Shown here in pieces: positions 25,333 to 33,106 of a stretch of 64,000 bases of DNA. Position numbers and translations under genes: made by a program. The stretch comes from Acetobacter oryzoeni (GTDB lineage Bacteria; Pseudomonadota; Alphaproteobacteria; Acetobacterales; Acetobacteraceae). The stretch's first letter is position 1. The number at the start of each line of letters is the position of its first letter. Below the pieces are notes generated by a model that worked only from the letters and a program-made list of their open reading frames with translations, was not told the DNA's origin and made no database searches. The stretch spans positions 1,702,001-1,766,000 of the forward strand of contig NZ_CP042808.1 in the NCBI RefSeq assembly GCF_004014775.2, written 5' to 3'.

Positions 25333-26328
25333 TCACGCGGCATTCAGCTTGCGCTCTATGCAGTTCCAGATTGCACCAGCGCCATTGATACCATCAAAGC
25401 GTTCCAGCTCCTGAAGGCCAGTGGGAGATGTTACGTTAATTTCTGTCAAATACTGGCCAATCACATCTATACCCACAAAAATCAGGCCGTGTTCTTTTAG
25501 AAACGGGCCAATAGCCGTGCAAATTTCGCGGTCACGATCACTCAGCCCAATCTGTTTGGCCACGCCGCCCACATGCATGTTTGACCGGTGATCTTCTCCC
25601 GATGGCACACGGTTGATGGCACCTATGGGTTCCCCATCCACCAGAATAATACGTTTATCTCCGGCCGTTACAGCAGGTTCGTAACGCTGAATCATCAATG
25701 GCTCGCGCGAGCGCGCAAAATGCATTTCAAGCAAAGCATTCAGATTCTGGTCATCTGCACGGATACGGAAAACCCCGCTCCCGCCATTCCCGAAAAGTGG
25801 CTTCACAATAATATCGTGCCATTTGGCTCGGAAGGCCCGAATCTGTTCGATATCCCACGTCACCAAGGTGGGGGGCATTAAATCTGGAAAATGAGTGACC
25901 AACAGTTTTTCCGGGCTATCACGTACCCAACGTGGGTCATTCACCACCAACGCTTTACCCGGACCAATACCATGCACGTGGTCCAACATGTGTGTGGCTG
26001 TAATATATGCCATGTCAAAAGGCGGGTCCTGACGCATCAGCACCACATCCATATCCCCCAATGACTGGCGTGTTGGCGCACCAAACGTGGCGTGGTTTCC
26101 TTCTTCCCGCCGGACTGTTACAGGGCGCATCAAAGCTGTTACCCGGGTTTTGGAAGACTGCTCCGGTTCCACCGCCCCTTCGCCCAATGCCAGCGAATTC
26201 ACCTCATAGACATACAAGGTATGCCCACGTTTCTGAGCTTCCAGCATAAGCGCAAAGGTTGAATCCCCATGGATATTAACGTGCTCCAGAGGGTCCATCT
26301 GAACCGCAACCTGTAAGGATGATGCCAT
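25333..26328 (-). CDS. gshB: Glutathione synthetase
   Basis: ATP-grasp enzyme joining gamma-glutamylcysteine and glycine. The 331-residue protein shows VAVQMDPLEHVNIHGDSTFALMLEAQ, MRQDPPFDMAYITATHMLD, VVNDPRWVRDSPEKLL, the ATP-grasp region WHDIIVKPLFGNGGSGVFRI and metal-binding INVTSPTGLQE, the expected order for proteobacterial GshB. Full length, no missing motif. The partner gshA is at the right end of the window, far away, so the pathway is split. A 99-base gap separates it from the GT39 gene upstream. Confidence 0.97.
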   Translation of the reverse strand: MASSLQVAVQMDPLEHVNIHGDSTFALMLEAQKRGHTLYVYEVNSLALGEGAVEPEQSSKTRVTALMRPVTVRREEGNHATFGAPTRQSLGDMDVVLMRQDPPFDMAYITATHMLDHVHGIGPGKALVVNDPRWVRDSPEKLLVTHFPDLMPPTLVTWDIEQIRAFRAKWHDIIVKPLFGNGGSGVFRIRADDQNLNALLEMHFARSREPLMIQRYEPAVTAGDKRIILVDGEPIGAINRVPSGEDHRSNMHVGGVAKQIGLSDRDREICTAIGPFLKEHGLIFVGIDVIGQYLTEINVTSPTGLQELERFDGINGAGAIWNCIERKLNAA

Positions 26329-26427
26329 TGAGGTATGTTTCCTGTTATTCTTGGCTATCTAAACTGTAGCCAGCGTATCCTGCCTTGCCTGCCTGCTGCA
26401 AACAACACCAAGCAGCAAGCCACGTAC

Positions 26428-27921
26428 CTAACGCTTATTGGCAGGCAATATTGCCGTATCTTCCCGCACCGCATCGCTCCCCAAGCAGCGCAATCTTACG
26501 CGATAAACTGCGTAACTATCGGCCACGGCCCCACGGCGGCTGCGTGAAATATCTGGATATTGCGCGAGAACATCAAAAAGCGCGGCATCAGGCTGATCAT
26601 GCCGCCTGCGGCTACGCAGTAAATAGCCCTCCACCCCGCATGTAGAATGCGGAAACGCAAAAAACTGCCATCTCGGTTCAACCGCTAGCACTTCGCGATT
26701 CTGCGCATAAAAAGACAGTTCACCCGCCAGCCCATATTCATCTGCAATCAGCAGAGCATCAGGTGAAATCTGGTTTTCTACGGTCTGCACAAATTCAGGC
26801 CAGCCGCCCATTTGCCGTAACGTCATGTCAAAATGAGGCGAAAGATGTGCGGGGGCCCACAAAGCCTGCCCGACCACCACAACAAACATGGCAACGCCAA
26901 GCGCGCAGGCGGCTTTCCACCACCGATACGGTACGCACACTACAGACAAGGCAAGAGCGGGATACAACACAACAGGCCAGTTTGCCTGCACGCGTGCGCC
27001 TATGGCGTGCTGCACAAAAACAGCCACGGGCAGCAAGATCATACACAGCAAGAGCTGGGCGAATTGATCCCGCAGCCTAAGCAAATATTTTATGGCCACC
27101 ACGAACAGCACAAAGATAAGCGGAGATGCCAAACCAACCTGGCCGCCCAGCAATTCCCCCATAAAGGTGAACATACGGCCGGGCTGCCAATCCCCAGCCC
27201 GGCCGCCCTGCTTGAGAAAGCTGACCCAGTGATGTGTTGCATTCCACTCCACCACAGGGGCCATGCATATCACCGCCACCACAGCACCAAGCCAAGGCCA
27301 TGGCGTGCGCAGCCATTGCCTTCCCGCATGCGTTGCCAGCAACCACAAGCCCAAACCGGCTACAGGTAAAAGCGCCGTATATTTGCTATCAAACCCCAGC
27401 CCGGCAGAAAGCCCCACCAGCAACCAGAATGCTGGATGCTTACCAGAAAGCAGGTTGCTCACGCTCCACAGCAGCAAGGCCATAAAAAACACCAGCGGTG
27501 TATCTGGCGTCATGATGAGCGTGCCCAGCCCCACGGCCAATGTGCTGTTAAGCACAATACCGGGCTTAACAGCCGTTACGAACCTGCTGGAACTTTCCGC
27601 CAATACTTTCTGAGATTGAAGCCATTGCTGCGCAGCCTGCACCAACAGAATCGTGCCAATCGCGGCAGAAACAGGCCCCATAAAACGCAGGCCTTCTGCG
27701 GTATCACCGGCAAAAAACATGCCAATGCGCATCCACAGCGCCACCATGGGCGGGTGATCAAGATACCCCGCAGCCCGAGCCAAAGCCCAGAGACGGTAAT
27801 AGGCTTCATCGGGAGAAAGTGGGATCCATGCGGCCAGAATCAGCCGGAGCAATGTAAGCAGCCCCAGCGCTATCAGGCACATCCATGCACCACGCGTGTG
27901 GCTTGCTGTTTTTACGATCAC
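26428..27921 (-). CDS. GT39-family glycosyltransferase, membrane
   Basis: Polytopic membrane transferase of the ArnT/dolichyl-phosphate-mannose-protein mannosyltransferase superfamily. Near the N-terminus, PLSPDEAYYRLWA carries the conserved acidic motif that binds the sugar/lipid carrier; it is followed by YLDHPPMVALWMRIG and about 10 hydrophobic spans. At about 497 residues it is a typical length. Start choice: GTG at 27921 overlaps the stop of the GT2 gene by 4 bases (GTGA), though an ATG at 27960 is also open. Together with the upstream GT2-GtrA enzyme it probably transfers a polyprenyl-phosphate-linked sugar to an envelope target. Substrate unknown. Confidence 0.85.
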   Translation of the reverse strand: MIVKTASHTRGAWMCLIALGLLTLLRLILAAWIPLSPDEAYYRLWALARAAGYLDHPPMVALWMRIGMFFAGDTAEGLRFMGPVSAAIGTILLVQAAQQWLQSQKVLAESSSRFVTAVKPGIVLNSTLAVGLGTLIMTPDTPLVFFMALLLWSVSNLLSGKHPAFWLLVGLSAGLGFDSKYTALLPVAGLGLWLLATHAGRQWLRTPWPWLGAVVAVICMAPVVEWNATHHWVSFLKQGGRAGDWQPGRMFTFMGELLGGQVGLASPLIFVLFVVAIKYLLRLRDQFAQLLLCMILLPVAVFVQHAIGARVQANWPVVLYPALALSVVCVPYRWWKAACALGVAMFVVVVGQALWAPAHLSPHFDMTLRQMGGWPEFVQTVENQISPDALLIADEYGLAGELSFYAQNREVLAVEPRWQFFAFPHSTCGVEGYLLRSRRRHDQPDAALFDVLAQYPDISRSRRGAVADSYAVYRVRLRCLGSDAVREDTAILPANKR

Positions 27922-29039
27922 GAGCGCCAGACAACGGTTGAAGACATGGCGTAATTCCACACCACAGCAAGAATGGCACCCGCCAGACTGGCCTCATTAA
28001 GCATATGATTCTGGCCGTAAATCATGCGGGCAATGCCCACATCCGCCAACGCGCCAACCGAACACACCAACATAAAGAGAACAAGCCCACGCATACACGC
28101 CCAGCCACGCAAGCGCCTGTCACGATACGTAAAATTATTATCCAGAAAGAAATTCAGAATCATGGCGGCAACAGTGCCAATGGCCTGCGCCACGGAAAAA
28201 TGCGCCCCTACCAACCGGGCGCACTGCATAACCACCAAATTTGTGCCAACGCCTGCCAGCCCGACCATACAAAAGGCGACAAACCGCAAAGGTACCCAGC
28301 CTTTGGCAAACTTATCCAAAAGGAGTGCGCCAAACTGGAGCATAACCAACGCATCCAGCTTGCTTTCCCCCGCCACCCGTGGGCGAAAGCCGCAAGGCAC
28401 CTCCTGCACACGCAGGGGTTTGGGGGCAGAAAGCAGTAAATCGAGTAAGATTTTAAAGCCTGTGCCAGACAAACGCGGGGCAATTGCGGCGAATGTTTCT
28501 TGCCTTAACGCAAAAAAGCCGCTCATCGGATCTGTCAGCTTTACCGGCAAGACCCGTTGTGCAAGCCAGATGCCGCCATCAGACAACACATGCCGCCACG
28601 CATTGGCCAAACCAGCATTATTGCCGCCCTCAACATGCCGACTCCCAACAGCAACATCACATGTGTTGTTCAGAACGGCATCTATCAGCGCGCCAAGGCG
28701 TGATTCGTCATGCTGGAGATCTCCATCCATCACCGCCACAACCTGCGCGGATGAAGAGAGCGCACCCTCTATAACAGCAGATGAAAGACCCCGGCGCCCT
28801 ATGCGGCAAATGCCGCGCACGCGTGCATCATTTCGGGCCAGATCGCGCACACGCTGGCTGGTATGATCGGGCGAGTTATCATCTACAAAGATAACTTCCC
28901 ACCGCCTGCCCGCTAGCGCCTGCTCCAGAGCTTTGACAAGAGGCACCACATTTGCCGATTCGTTGTAGCATGGCACAACCACGCTAATATCCGGCCCCTT
29001 TACAACGGCTTCAGTTGAAACCGTTTGATGGTCTGTCAC
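27918..29039 (-). CDS. GT2 polyprenyl-phosphate glycosyltransferase fused to GtrA
   Basis: The 373-residue protein has an N-terminal GT-A glycosyltransferase (SVVVPCYNESANVVPL, VDDNSPDHTSQRV, catalytic MDGDLQHDE) like dolichyl-phosphate mannose synthase. Its C-terminal GtrA-type membrane domain (from about residue 250: RFVAFCMVGLAGVGTNLVVM and LNFFLDNNFTYRDRRL) has four spans. It is expected to make a lipid-linked sugar and help move it across the membrane. It is coupled to the upstream Lrp gene (overlap 29036-29039) and to the downstream GT39 gene (GTGA overlap), forming a three-gene operon. The sugar is not predictable. Confidence 0.88.
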   Translation of the reverse strand: MTDHQTVSTEAVVKGPDISVVVPCYNESANVVPLVKALEQALAGRRWEVIFVDDNSPDHTSQRVRDLARNDARVRGICRIGRRGLSSAVIEGALSSSAQVVAVMDGDLQHDESRLGALIDAVLNNTCDVAVGSRHVEGGNNAGLANAWRHVLSDGGIWLAQRVLPVKLTDPMSGFFALRQETFAAIAPRLSGTGFKILLDLLLSAPKPLRVQEVPCGFRPRVAGESKLDALVMLQFGALLLDKFAKGWVPLRFVAFCMVGLAGVGTNLVVMQCARLVGAHFSVAQAIGTVAAMILNFFLDNNFTYRDRRLRGWACMRGLVLFMLVCSVGALADVGIARMIYGQNHMLNEASLAGAILAVVWNYAMSSTVVWRS

Positions 29040-29551
29040 GGGGCCTGCCCTTCCTCCTCAACCTGTACTGGCACACCCCAACGCTCCAGACTTGTCCGGA
29101 TAGTTTGCAAGGTTTGCACACGTATTACGTGCTGTGCTTCTGTCAGTTGTTTGGTCAGCAGGTTTTCATGCGCGGCATCACGCGCAATCAAACGGACAAG
29201 AAAGTCTCCCCCACCGCGGATCATGTGGCATTCGCGCACTTCTGGCCATTGGGCCAGTTGCTGCTCAAAACTGCACAGAATGGCCTCTTTCTGGCTTTCC
29301 AGACCAATCAACGCAAAAAAGGTAATGGGCCACCCCAAAGCTGCAGCATTGGGTTCTGCATGATAGCCACGGATAATGCGTTCTTCTTCCAAACGCCGGA
29401 CACGACGCAGGCATGGAGGTGCGGAAATACCGACACGGCGGGCCAGCTCCACATTGGTCATGCGGCCATCATTCTGAAGCTCTGCCACAATGCGAAGATC
29501 AACTGCGTCCAGATCTGTCACGTTTCCTGATCCATCCTGCACAAGAGGCAT
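29036..29551 (-). CDS. Lrp/AsnC family transcriptional regulator
   Basis: A 171-residue regulator with an N-terminal winged helix (LDAVDLRIVAELQNDGRMTNVELARRVG) and a C-terminal RAM ligand-binding domain (ECHMIRGGGDFLVRLIARD). The frame is open to 29608, but the ATG at 29551 (MPLVQDGSGN) is closer to the usual Lrp start. The gene overlaps the downstream GT2 gene by 4 bases. A perfect 12-base palindrome 14 bases upstream of the start (29565-29576) is a candidate autoregulatory site. It shares its upstream region with divergent trxB. Confidence 0.92.
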   Translation of the reverse strand: MPLVQDGSGNVTDLDAVDLRIVAELQNDGRMTNVELARRVGISAPPCLRRVRRLEEERIIRGYHAEPNAAALGWPITFFALIGLESQKEAILCSFEQQLAQWPEVRECHMIRGGGDFLVRLIARDAAHENLLTKQLTEAQHVIRVQTLQTIRTSLERWGVPVQVEEEGQAP

Positions 29552-29564
29552 GCACCCCAATTCA

Positions 29565-29576
29565 ACTCGCGCGAGT
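29565..29576. promoter_or_regulatory. 12-base palindrome between lrp-like gene and trxB
   Basis: ACTCGCGCGAGT is a perfect palindrome 14 bases upstream of the regulator start and about 155 bases from the trxB start. Location suggests an operator for the Lrp-like regulator; no experimental basis. Confidence 0.35.
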
Positions 29577-29731
29577 ATATGCCATGCAGCACATCCGGCG
29601 GCAAACACCTAAAGATACACGCCCTTGCCCAAAACCCATGTGGCAGCCATATGCTTCCAACAGTTACATGCAGGCTGCCCCCATTACAGCGGCCTGTATG
29701 CTGGATTTCCATATGCGGGAGCGCTGCCAAT

Positions 29732-30679
29732 ATGGCTGAAACCATTACAACTGATCTGCTCGTTATTGGCGCAGGGCCGGCCGGGTATACTGCTGCCATC
29801 TATGCAGCACGTGCCAACCTTTCTCCTGTTCTGGTTGCCGGGCTGCAACCGGGTGGCCAGCTCACCATTACAACAGAAGTTGAAAACTACCCCGGTTTTG
29901 CCACAGCCATACAAGGCCCTTGGCTGATGGAACAAATGGCTGAGCAGGCGCAGAATGTTGGCACACGTATTGAATACGACATTATTACATCTGTTGATTT
30001 CAAAGCGGGCTCACCATTCCTTCTGACGGGTGATTCGGGCACCATTTACAAAGCGCGCGCAGTTGTTGTTGCTACAGGTGCTCAGGCTCGCTGGCTGGGC
30101 CTGCCAAGTGAAAAGCACCTTCAGGGCGCTGGTGTTTCTGCTTGCGCCACATGTGATGGTTTTTTCTACCGCGGGAAAAATGTGGTGGTTGTAGGCGGTG
30201 GCAATACTGCCGTTGAAGAAGCCCTGTACCTTACCCACCATGCTGCGCACGTCACCTTGGTACACCGGCGCGATAGCTTGCGGGCAGAAAAGATTCTGCA
30301 AGACAGACTTTTTGCCAACCCCAAGGTTTCCGTTATCTGGAACAGTGTTGTGGAAGATATTCTGGCTGATGGCACGCCAGAAACAGTGTGCGGCGTACGG
30401 CTGAAGAATACGCAGGATGGCAGCGAACAGACAATCCCGACAGATGGTGTGTTCATTGCAATCGGCCATGCCCCCAACACCGCCATCTTCCGCGATCAAC
30501 TTACACTGGATGCTGAAGGGTATATTGAAACCACACCCGGCACCACGCGTACTTCTGTGCCCGGAGTCTTTGCCGCGGGGGATGTACAGGACAAAACATA
30601 TCGCCAAGCCGTAACAGCCGCAGGAACTGGCTGCATGGCAGCGCTGGATGCGGAACGTTATCTTGCAGGCTTAAGCTGA
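29732..30679 (+). CDS. trxB: Thioredoxin reductase (NADPH)
   Basis: Flavoenzyme reducing thioredoxin with NADPH. The 315-residue protein has the FAD motif GAGPAGYTAAIYAARANL, the redox-active CATC in VSACATCDGFFYRG, the NADPH motif VVGGGNTAVEEALYL and the C-terminal FAD contact GVFAAGDVQDKTYRQAVTAAGTG. The open frame continues upstream to 29579, but the ATG at 29732 begins the family N-terminus (MAETITTDLLVIGAG). A LysR regulator follows co-directionally. Confidence 0.97.
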   Translation: MAETITTDLLVIGAGPAGYTAAIYAARANLSPVLVAGLQPGGQLTITTEVENYPGFATAIQGPWLMEQMAEQAQNVGTRIEYDIITSVDFKAGSPFLLTGDSGTIYKARAVVVATGAQARWLGLPSEKHLQGAGVSACATCDGFFYRGKNVVVVGGGNTAVEEALYLTHHAAHVTLVHRRDSLRAEKILQDRLFANPKVSVIWNSVVEDILADGTPETVCGVRLKNTQDGSEQTIPTDGVFIAIGHAPNTAIFRDQLTLDAEGYIETTPGTTRTSVPGVFAAGDVQDKTYRQAVTAAGTGCMAALDAERYLAGLS

Positions 30680-30746
30680 TAACTTAACAGAAAACGGCTT
30701 CATCCCTTGACCAAGGGGGCCAATTCCTGCACGTAATACACCGCAT

Positions 30747-30764
30747 AAAACACGGCTGTGTTTT
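30747..30764. promoter_or_regulatory. Inverted repeat upstream of the LysR gene
   Basis: AAAACAC (30747-30753) and GTGTTTT (30758-30764) flank a 4-base centre, 32 bases before the LysR start, and are followed by one further T. It may be a LysR-type operator (T-N11-A-like arrangement) or a weak terminator after trxB. Confidence 0.4.
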
Positions 30765-30795
30765 TGTAACTTCATTCAATTTGCAGGAGGCATGC

Positions 30796-31677
30796 GTGGA
30801 CTGGGACAAACTCCGGGTTTTCCATGCAGTGGCAGAAGCCGGTTCCTTTACCCACGCGGGGGATGTGCTCAACCTTAGCCAATCTGCCGTATCACGGCAG
30901 ATTTCCGCGCTGGAAGACGTCCTTCAGGTTCCTCTCTTTCATCGGCACGCCCGCGGCCTGATCCTGACGGAACAGGGTGAAACACTTCATAAAACCGTGC
31001 GCGAAGTCTTTTCCAAACTGGAAATGACGCAAACACTGCTGACAGAAAGTAAGGAAAAGGCAGCCGGGCGGCTGCGCGTAACCACAACCACCGGCTTTGG
31101 TAACTGTTGGCTTATGCCGCGGCTTCATCGCTTTATGGCAGATAACCCCGAAATAGATATCTGCCTGATTTTGGAAGATAATGATCTTGATTTAGGCATG
31201 CGGGAGGCTGACGTGGCGGTGCGTATGCATGCACCCAGACAGCCAGACCTGATCCAGCGCCATCTGGCCGATTTTAGCCTGCCAATTTTTGCTGCCCCTC
31301 TCTATATCGAGAAATACGGCATGCCGAAATCTCTGGAGGAAATCAAAGAACACCAGCTGGTGCTGTTTGGTGAACACCATCCTCCGGTTGCACATGTTAA
31401 CTGGCTGGCACAGGCCTGCCGCACCGATGGCAGCACACAGACTGCTCGGCTAGAAGTTAATAGCATGGCTGCCATGGCCTCTGCTATTGCCGCTGGTTTG
31501 GGCATTGGGTCTATCCCAACTTACGCCGCAAAAGAATTTCCTGATCTGGTTCAGATCCTGCCGGAAATTACTACTCCAACTGTAGATGCTTATTTTGTTT
31601 ATCCGGAAGAACTGCGTAGCTCCAAACGCGTTGCTGTTTTCCGTGATTTTCTTATGAGTGAATTAGGTATTCGGTAA
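30796..31677 (+). CDS. LysR-family transcriptional regulator
   Basis: A 293-residue regulator: N-terminal winged helix-turn-helix (LRVFHAVAEAGSFTHAGDVL and LSQSAVSRQISALEDVL) and a periplasmic-binding-protein-like effector domain (GRLRVTTTTGFGNCWLMPRLHRF...). The start is a GTG at 30796 (VDWDKLRVF), with AGGAGG at 30785-30790 five bases away; a TTG 15 bases earlier would overlap that site. The effector is unknown. It follows trxB on the same strand and is closed by an intrinsic terminator. Confidence 0.93.
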   Translation: MDWDKLRVFHAVAEAGSFTHAGDVLNLSQSAVSRQISALEDVLQVPLFHRHARGLILTEQGETLHKTVREVFSKLEMTQTLLTESKEKAAGRLRVTTTTGFGNCWLMPRLHRFMADNPEIDICLILEDNDLDLGMREADVAVRMHAPRQPDLIQRHLADFSLPIFAAPLYIEKYGMPKSLEEIKEHQLVLFGEHHPPVAHVNWLAQACRTDGSTQTARLEVNSMAAMASAIAAGLGIGSIPTYAAKEFPDLVQILPEITTPTVDAYFVYPEELRSSKRVAVFRDFLMSELGIR

Positions 31678-31707
31678 ATATCATCGCCTTACCAAATATC
31701 ATACACT

Positions 31708-31746
31708 AAAAAAGCCTGCCCTTATTCTCAGGGGCAGGCTTTTTTA
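31708..31746 (+). terminator. Intrinsic terminator after the LysR gene
   Basis: AGCCTGCCC (31713-31721) pairs with GGGCAGGCT (31732-31740), flanked by A5 and T6 runs, so it may work in both directions. Confidence 0.9.
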
Positions 31747-32141
31747 TTTTCATATTCTATCGCCTTCACTCACCAAAACACCCCAACCACTTTTATGCTT
31801 AATTTTCTCTGATAGATATATGCAATATTTATCCTATTTATCCGTTATTATAATATTTTACTTGGATATTATGTAAAAACCAAACATTCCAGAAAATCAT
31901 AGCAGCACATATTTATTGGAACCGGAGATGATATTTCTGCGTTTACATAAAACGAGCGCACACCACCAAGCAGAACAATAAACCCGAACGGACGATTACA
32001 GACCCACCAAATATTACCGTTTGTTTATTATTTGAAACACGCCAAATTTCAGGCATTGCTTTGAATAATGTTCTTTTATGGCTAATTATGCGCCGAAATT
32101 GTGAGTTCACCATTCACAAACTACAGTTAAAGGAGTATGGA
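31747..32141. other. AT-rich gap upstream of mucR
   Basis: About 400 bases without a convincing gene and clearly richer in A/T than the rest of the window. TATAAT occurs at 31849-31854 without a matching -35; TTGAAT at 32061 is another partial promoter element. MucR/Ros proteins bind AT-rich DNA and often control their own genes, so this region may hold binding sites. I see no tRNA, stable RNA fold or ORF here. Confidence 0.6.
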
Positions 32142-32186
32142 GTGCAGATATTCACACCAAATTCCTATTGGATTTATCATGAGTGA
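32142..32186 (+). promoter_or_regulatory. Possible leader peptide overlapping the mucR start
   Basis: GTG at 32142 is 6 bases after AAAGGAG (32129-32135) and opens 14 codons (MQIFTPNSYWIYHE) that end at TGA 32184-32186, eight bases into mucR. The best Shine-Dalgarno in the area thus serves this frame, while mucR's own ATG has a weak site. Translational coupling is possible, but such a short frame can occur by chance. Confidence 0.25.
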
Positions 32187-32643
32187 GAACCAGGACTACT
32201 CTCCCCTTCTTGATCTGGTATCAGAGATCGTTTCTGCACACGTCTCCAACAACCAGACAGATCCCGCACTTATCCCGGGCATGATCCGTGATATTTATCA
32301 GGCACTGAAAACAGCTGAACATCCGCAGAATGAACCAGAAAAACTGCAGCCAGCAGTTCCGGTAAAGCGTTCGGTATTTCCAGATTACATCATCTGTCTG
32401 GAAGACGGGAAAAAGCTGAAAATGCTCAAGCGCCACCTGCAGAGCGCTTATGGCATGACACCTGAACAGTACCGTGAACGTTGGGGCCTGCCAGCAGACT
32501 ACCCGATGGTTGCGCCTAACTATGCAGAACGTCGTTCCACCCTTGCGCGTGAAATTGGCCTCGGCCGCAAAATTCATGCCGCTGGGGATGAAGAAGAACA
32601 GAATGGCCGTGGCCGCCGCAGCAAGAAGTCTCCTGCAGCATAA
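32179..32643 (+). CDS. mucR: MucR/Ros family transcriptional regulator
   Basis: Cytoplasmic DNA-binding regulator, 154 residues, related to Ros/MucR global regulators and H-NS-like silencers of alphaproteobacteria. The N-terminal LLDLVSEIVSAHVSNN is the oligomerisation part. The zinc-finger-like domain reads PDYIICLEDGKKLKMLKRHL, then YGMTPEQYRERWGLPADYPMVAPNYAERR. Compared with Ros (CLECG...KRHLxxHH), the second Cys is Asp and the distal His is missing, so the classical zinc site is incomplete. The ATG at 32179 gives the family N-terminus (MSENQDYS); an earlier in-frame ATG at 32137 is only one base from AGGAG and unlikely. An intrinsic terminator follows. Confidence 0.9.
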   Translation: MSENQDYSPLLDLVSEIVSAHVSNNQTDPALIPGMIRDIYQALKTAEHPQNEPEKLQPAVPVKRSVFPDYIICLEDGKKLKMLKRHLQSAYGMTPEQYRERWGLPADYPMVAPNYAERRSTLAREIGLGRKIHAAGDEEEQNGRGRRSKKSPAA

Positions 32644-32668
32644 AATCTGCAAAAACTGATTGCCAAAA

Positions 32669-32712
32669 AGGTCTGGCGGTATTTCTCTGGTTCATACCGT
32701 CAGACTTTTCTA
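32669..32712 (+). terminator. Intrinsic terminator after mucR
   Basis: GTCTGGCGGTAT (32671-32682) pairs with ATACCGTCAGAC (32694-32705) with one G-T wobble, an 11-base loop and a following TTTTCT. Confidence 0.85.
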
Positions 32713-32791
32713 TCTTGACGTCTTCTTCATCATTACGGAATGTTCTGAGTATCATTATTGTACACACAACAGCCGGGTGGGAGAACTTAAG

Positions 32792-33106
32792 ATGACCAGA
32801 TCCGAGCTGATTACAGCCCTGATGCAGAAAAATCCGCATCTTCAGCTGAAAGAAGCAACACGACTTGTAAATATTGTATTTGGCACCATTACCAGCAGCC
32901 TTGCAGAAGGTAGCCGTGTAGAATTACGCGGGTTTGGTGCATTTTCTGTAAAAGAGCGAGACCCACGTATTGGCCGCAACCCTAAAACGGGGGTGCAAGT
33001 GCAGGTTGGCAAAAAGCTCGTTCCCTTCTTTAAAACAGGTAAAGAGCTACATCAGCGCCTGAACAAGCCTGCTGCCAGCAATAAGCGCTCACGGTCATCA
33101 GTCTGA
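32792..33106 (+). CDS. ihfB: Integration host factor subunit beta
   Basis: Nucleoid protein that bends DNA as a heterodimer with IhfA (also in this window at 38330-38650). The 104-residue sequence [19 protein letters not shown], the HU/IHF signature [26 protein letters not shown] and [20 protein letters not shown] are diagnostic of the beta subunit. The ATG at 32792 matches the family; the longer open frame from 32660 would include the mucR terminator. Its 3' end overlaps the convergent UdgX-like gene by 9 bases. Confidence 0.96.
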   Translation: MTRSELITALMQKNPHLQLKEATRLVNIVFGTITSSLAEGSRVELRGFGAFSVKERDPRIGRNPKTGVQVQVGKKLVPFFKTGKELHQRLNKPAASNKRSRSSV

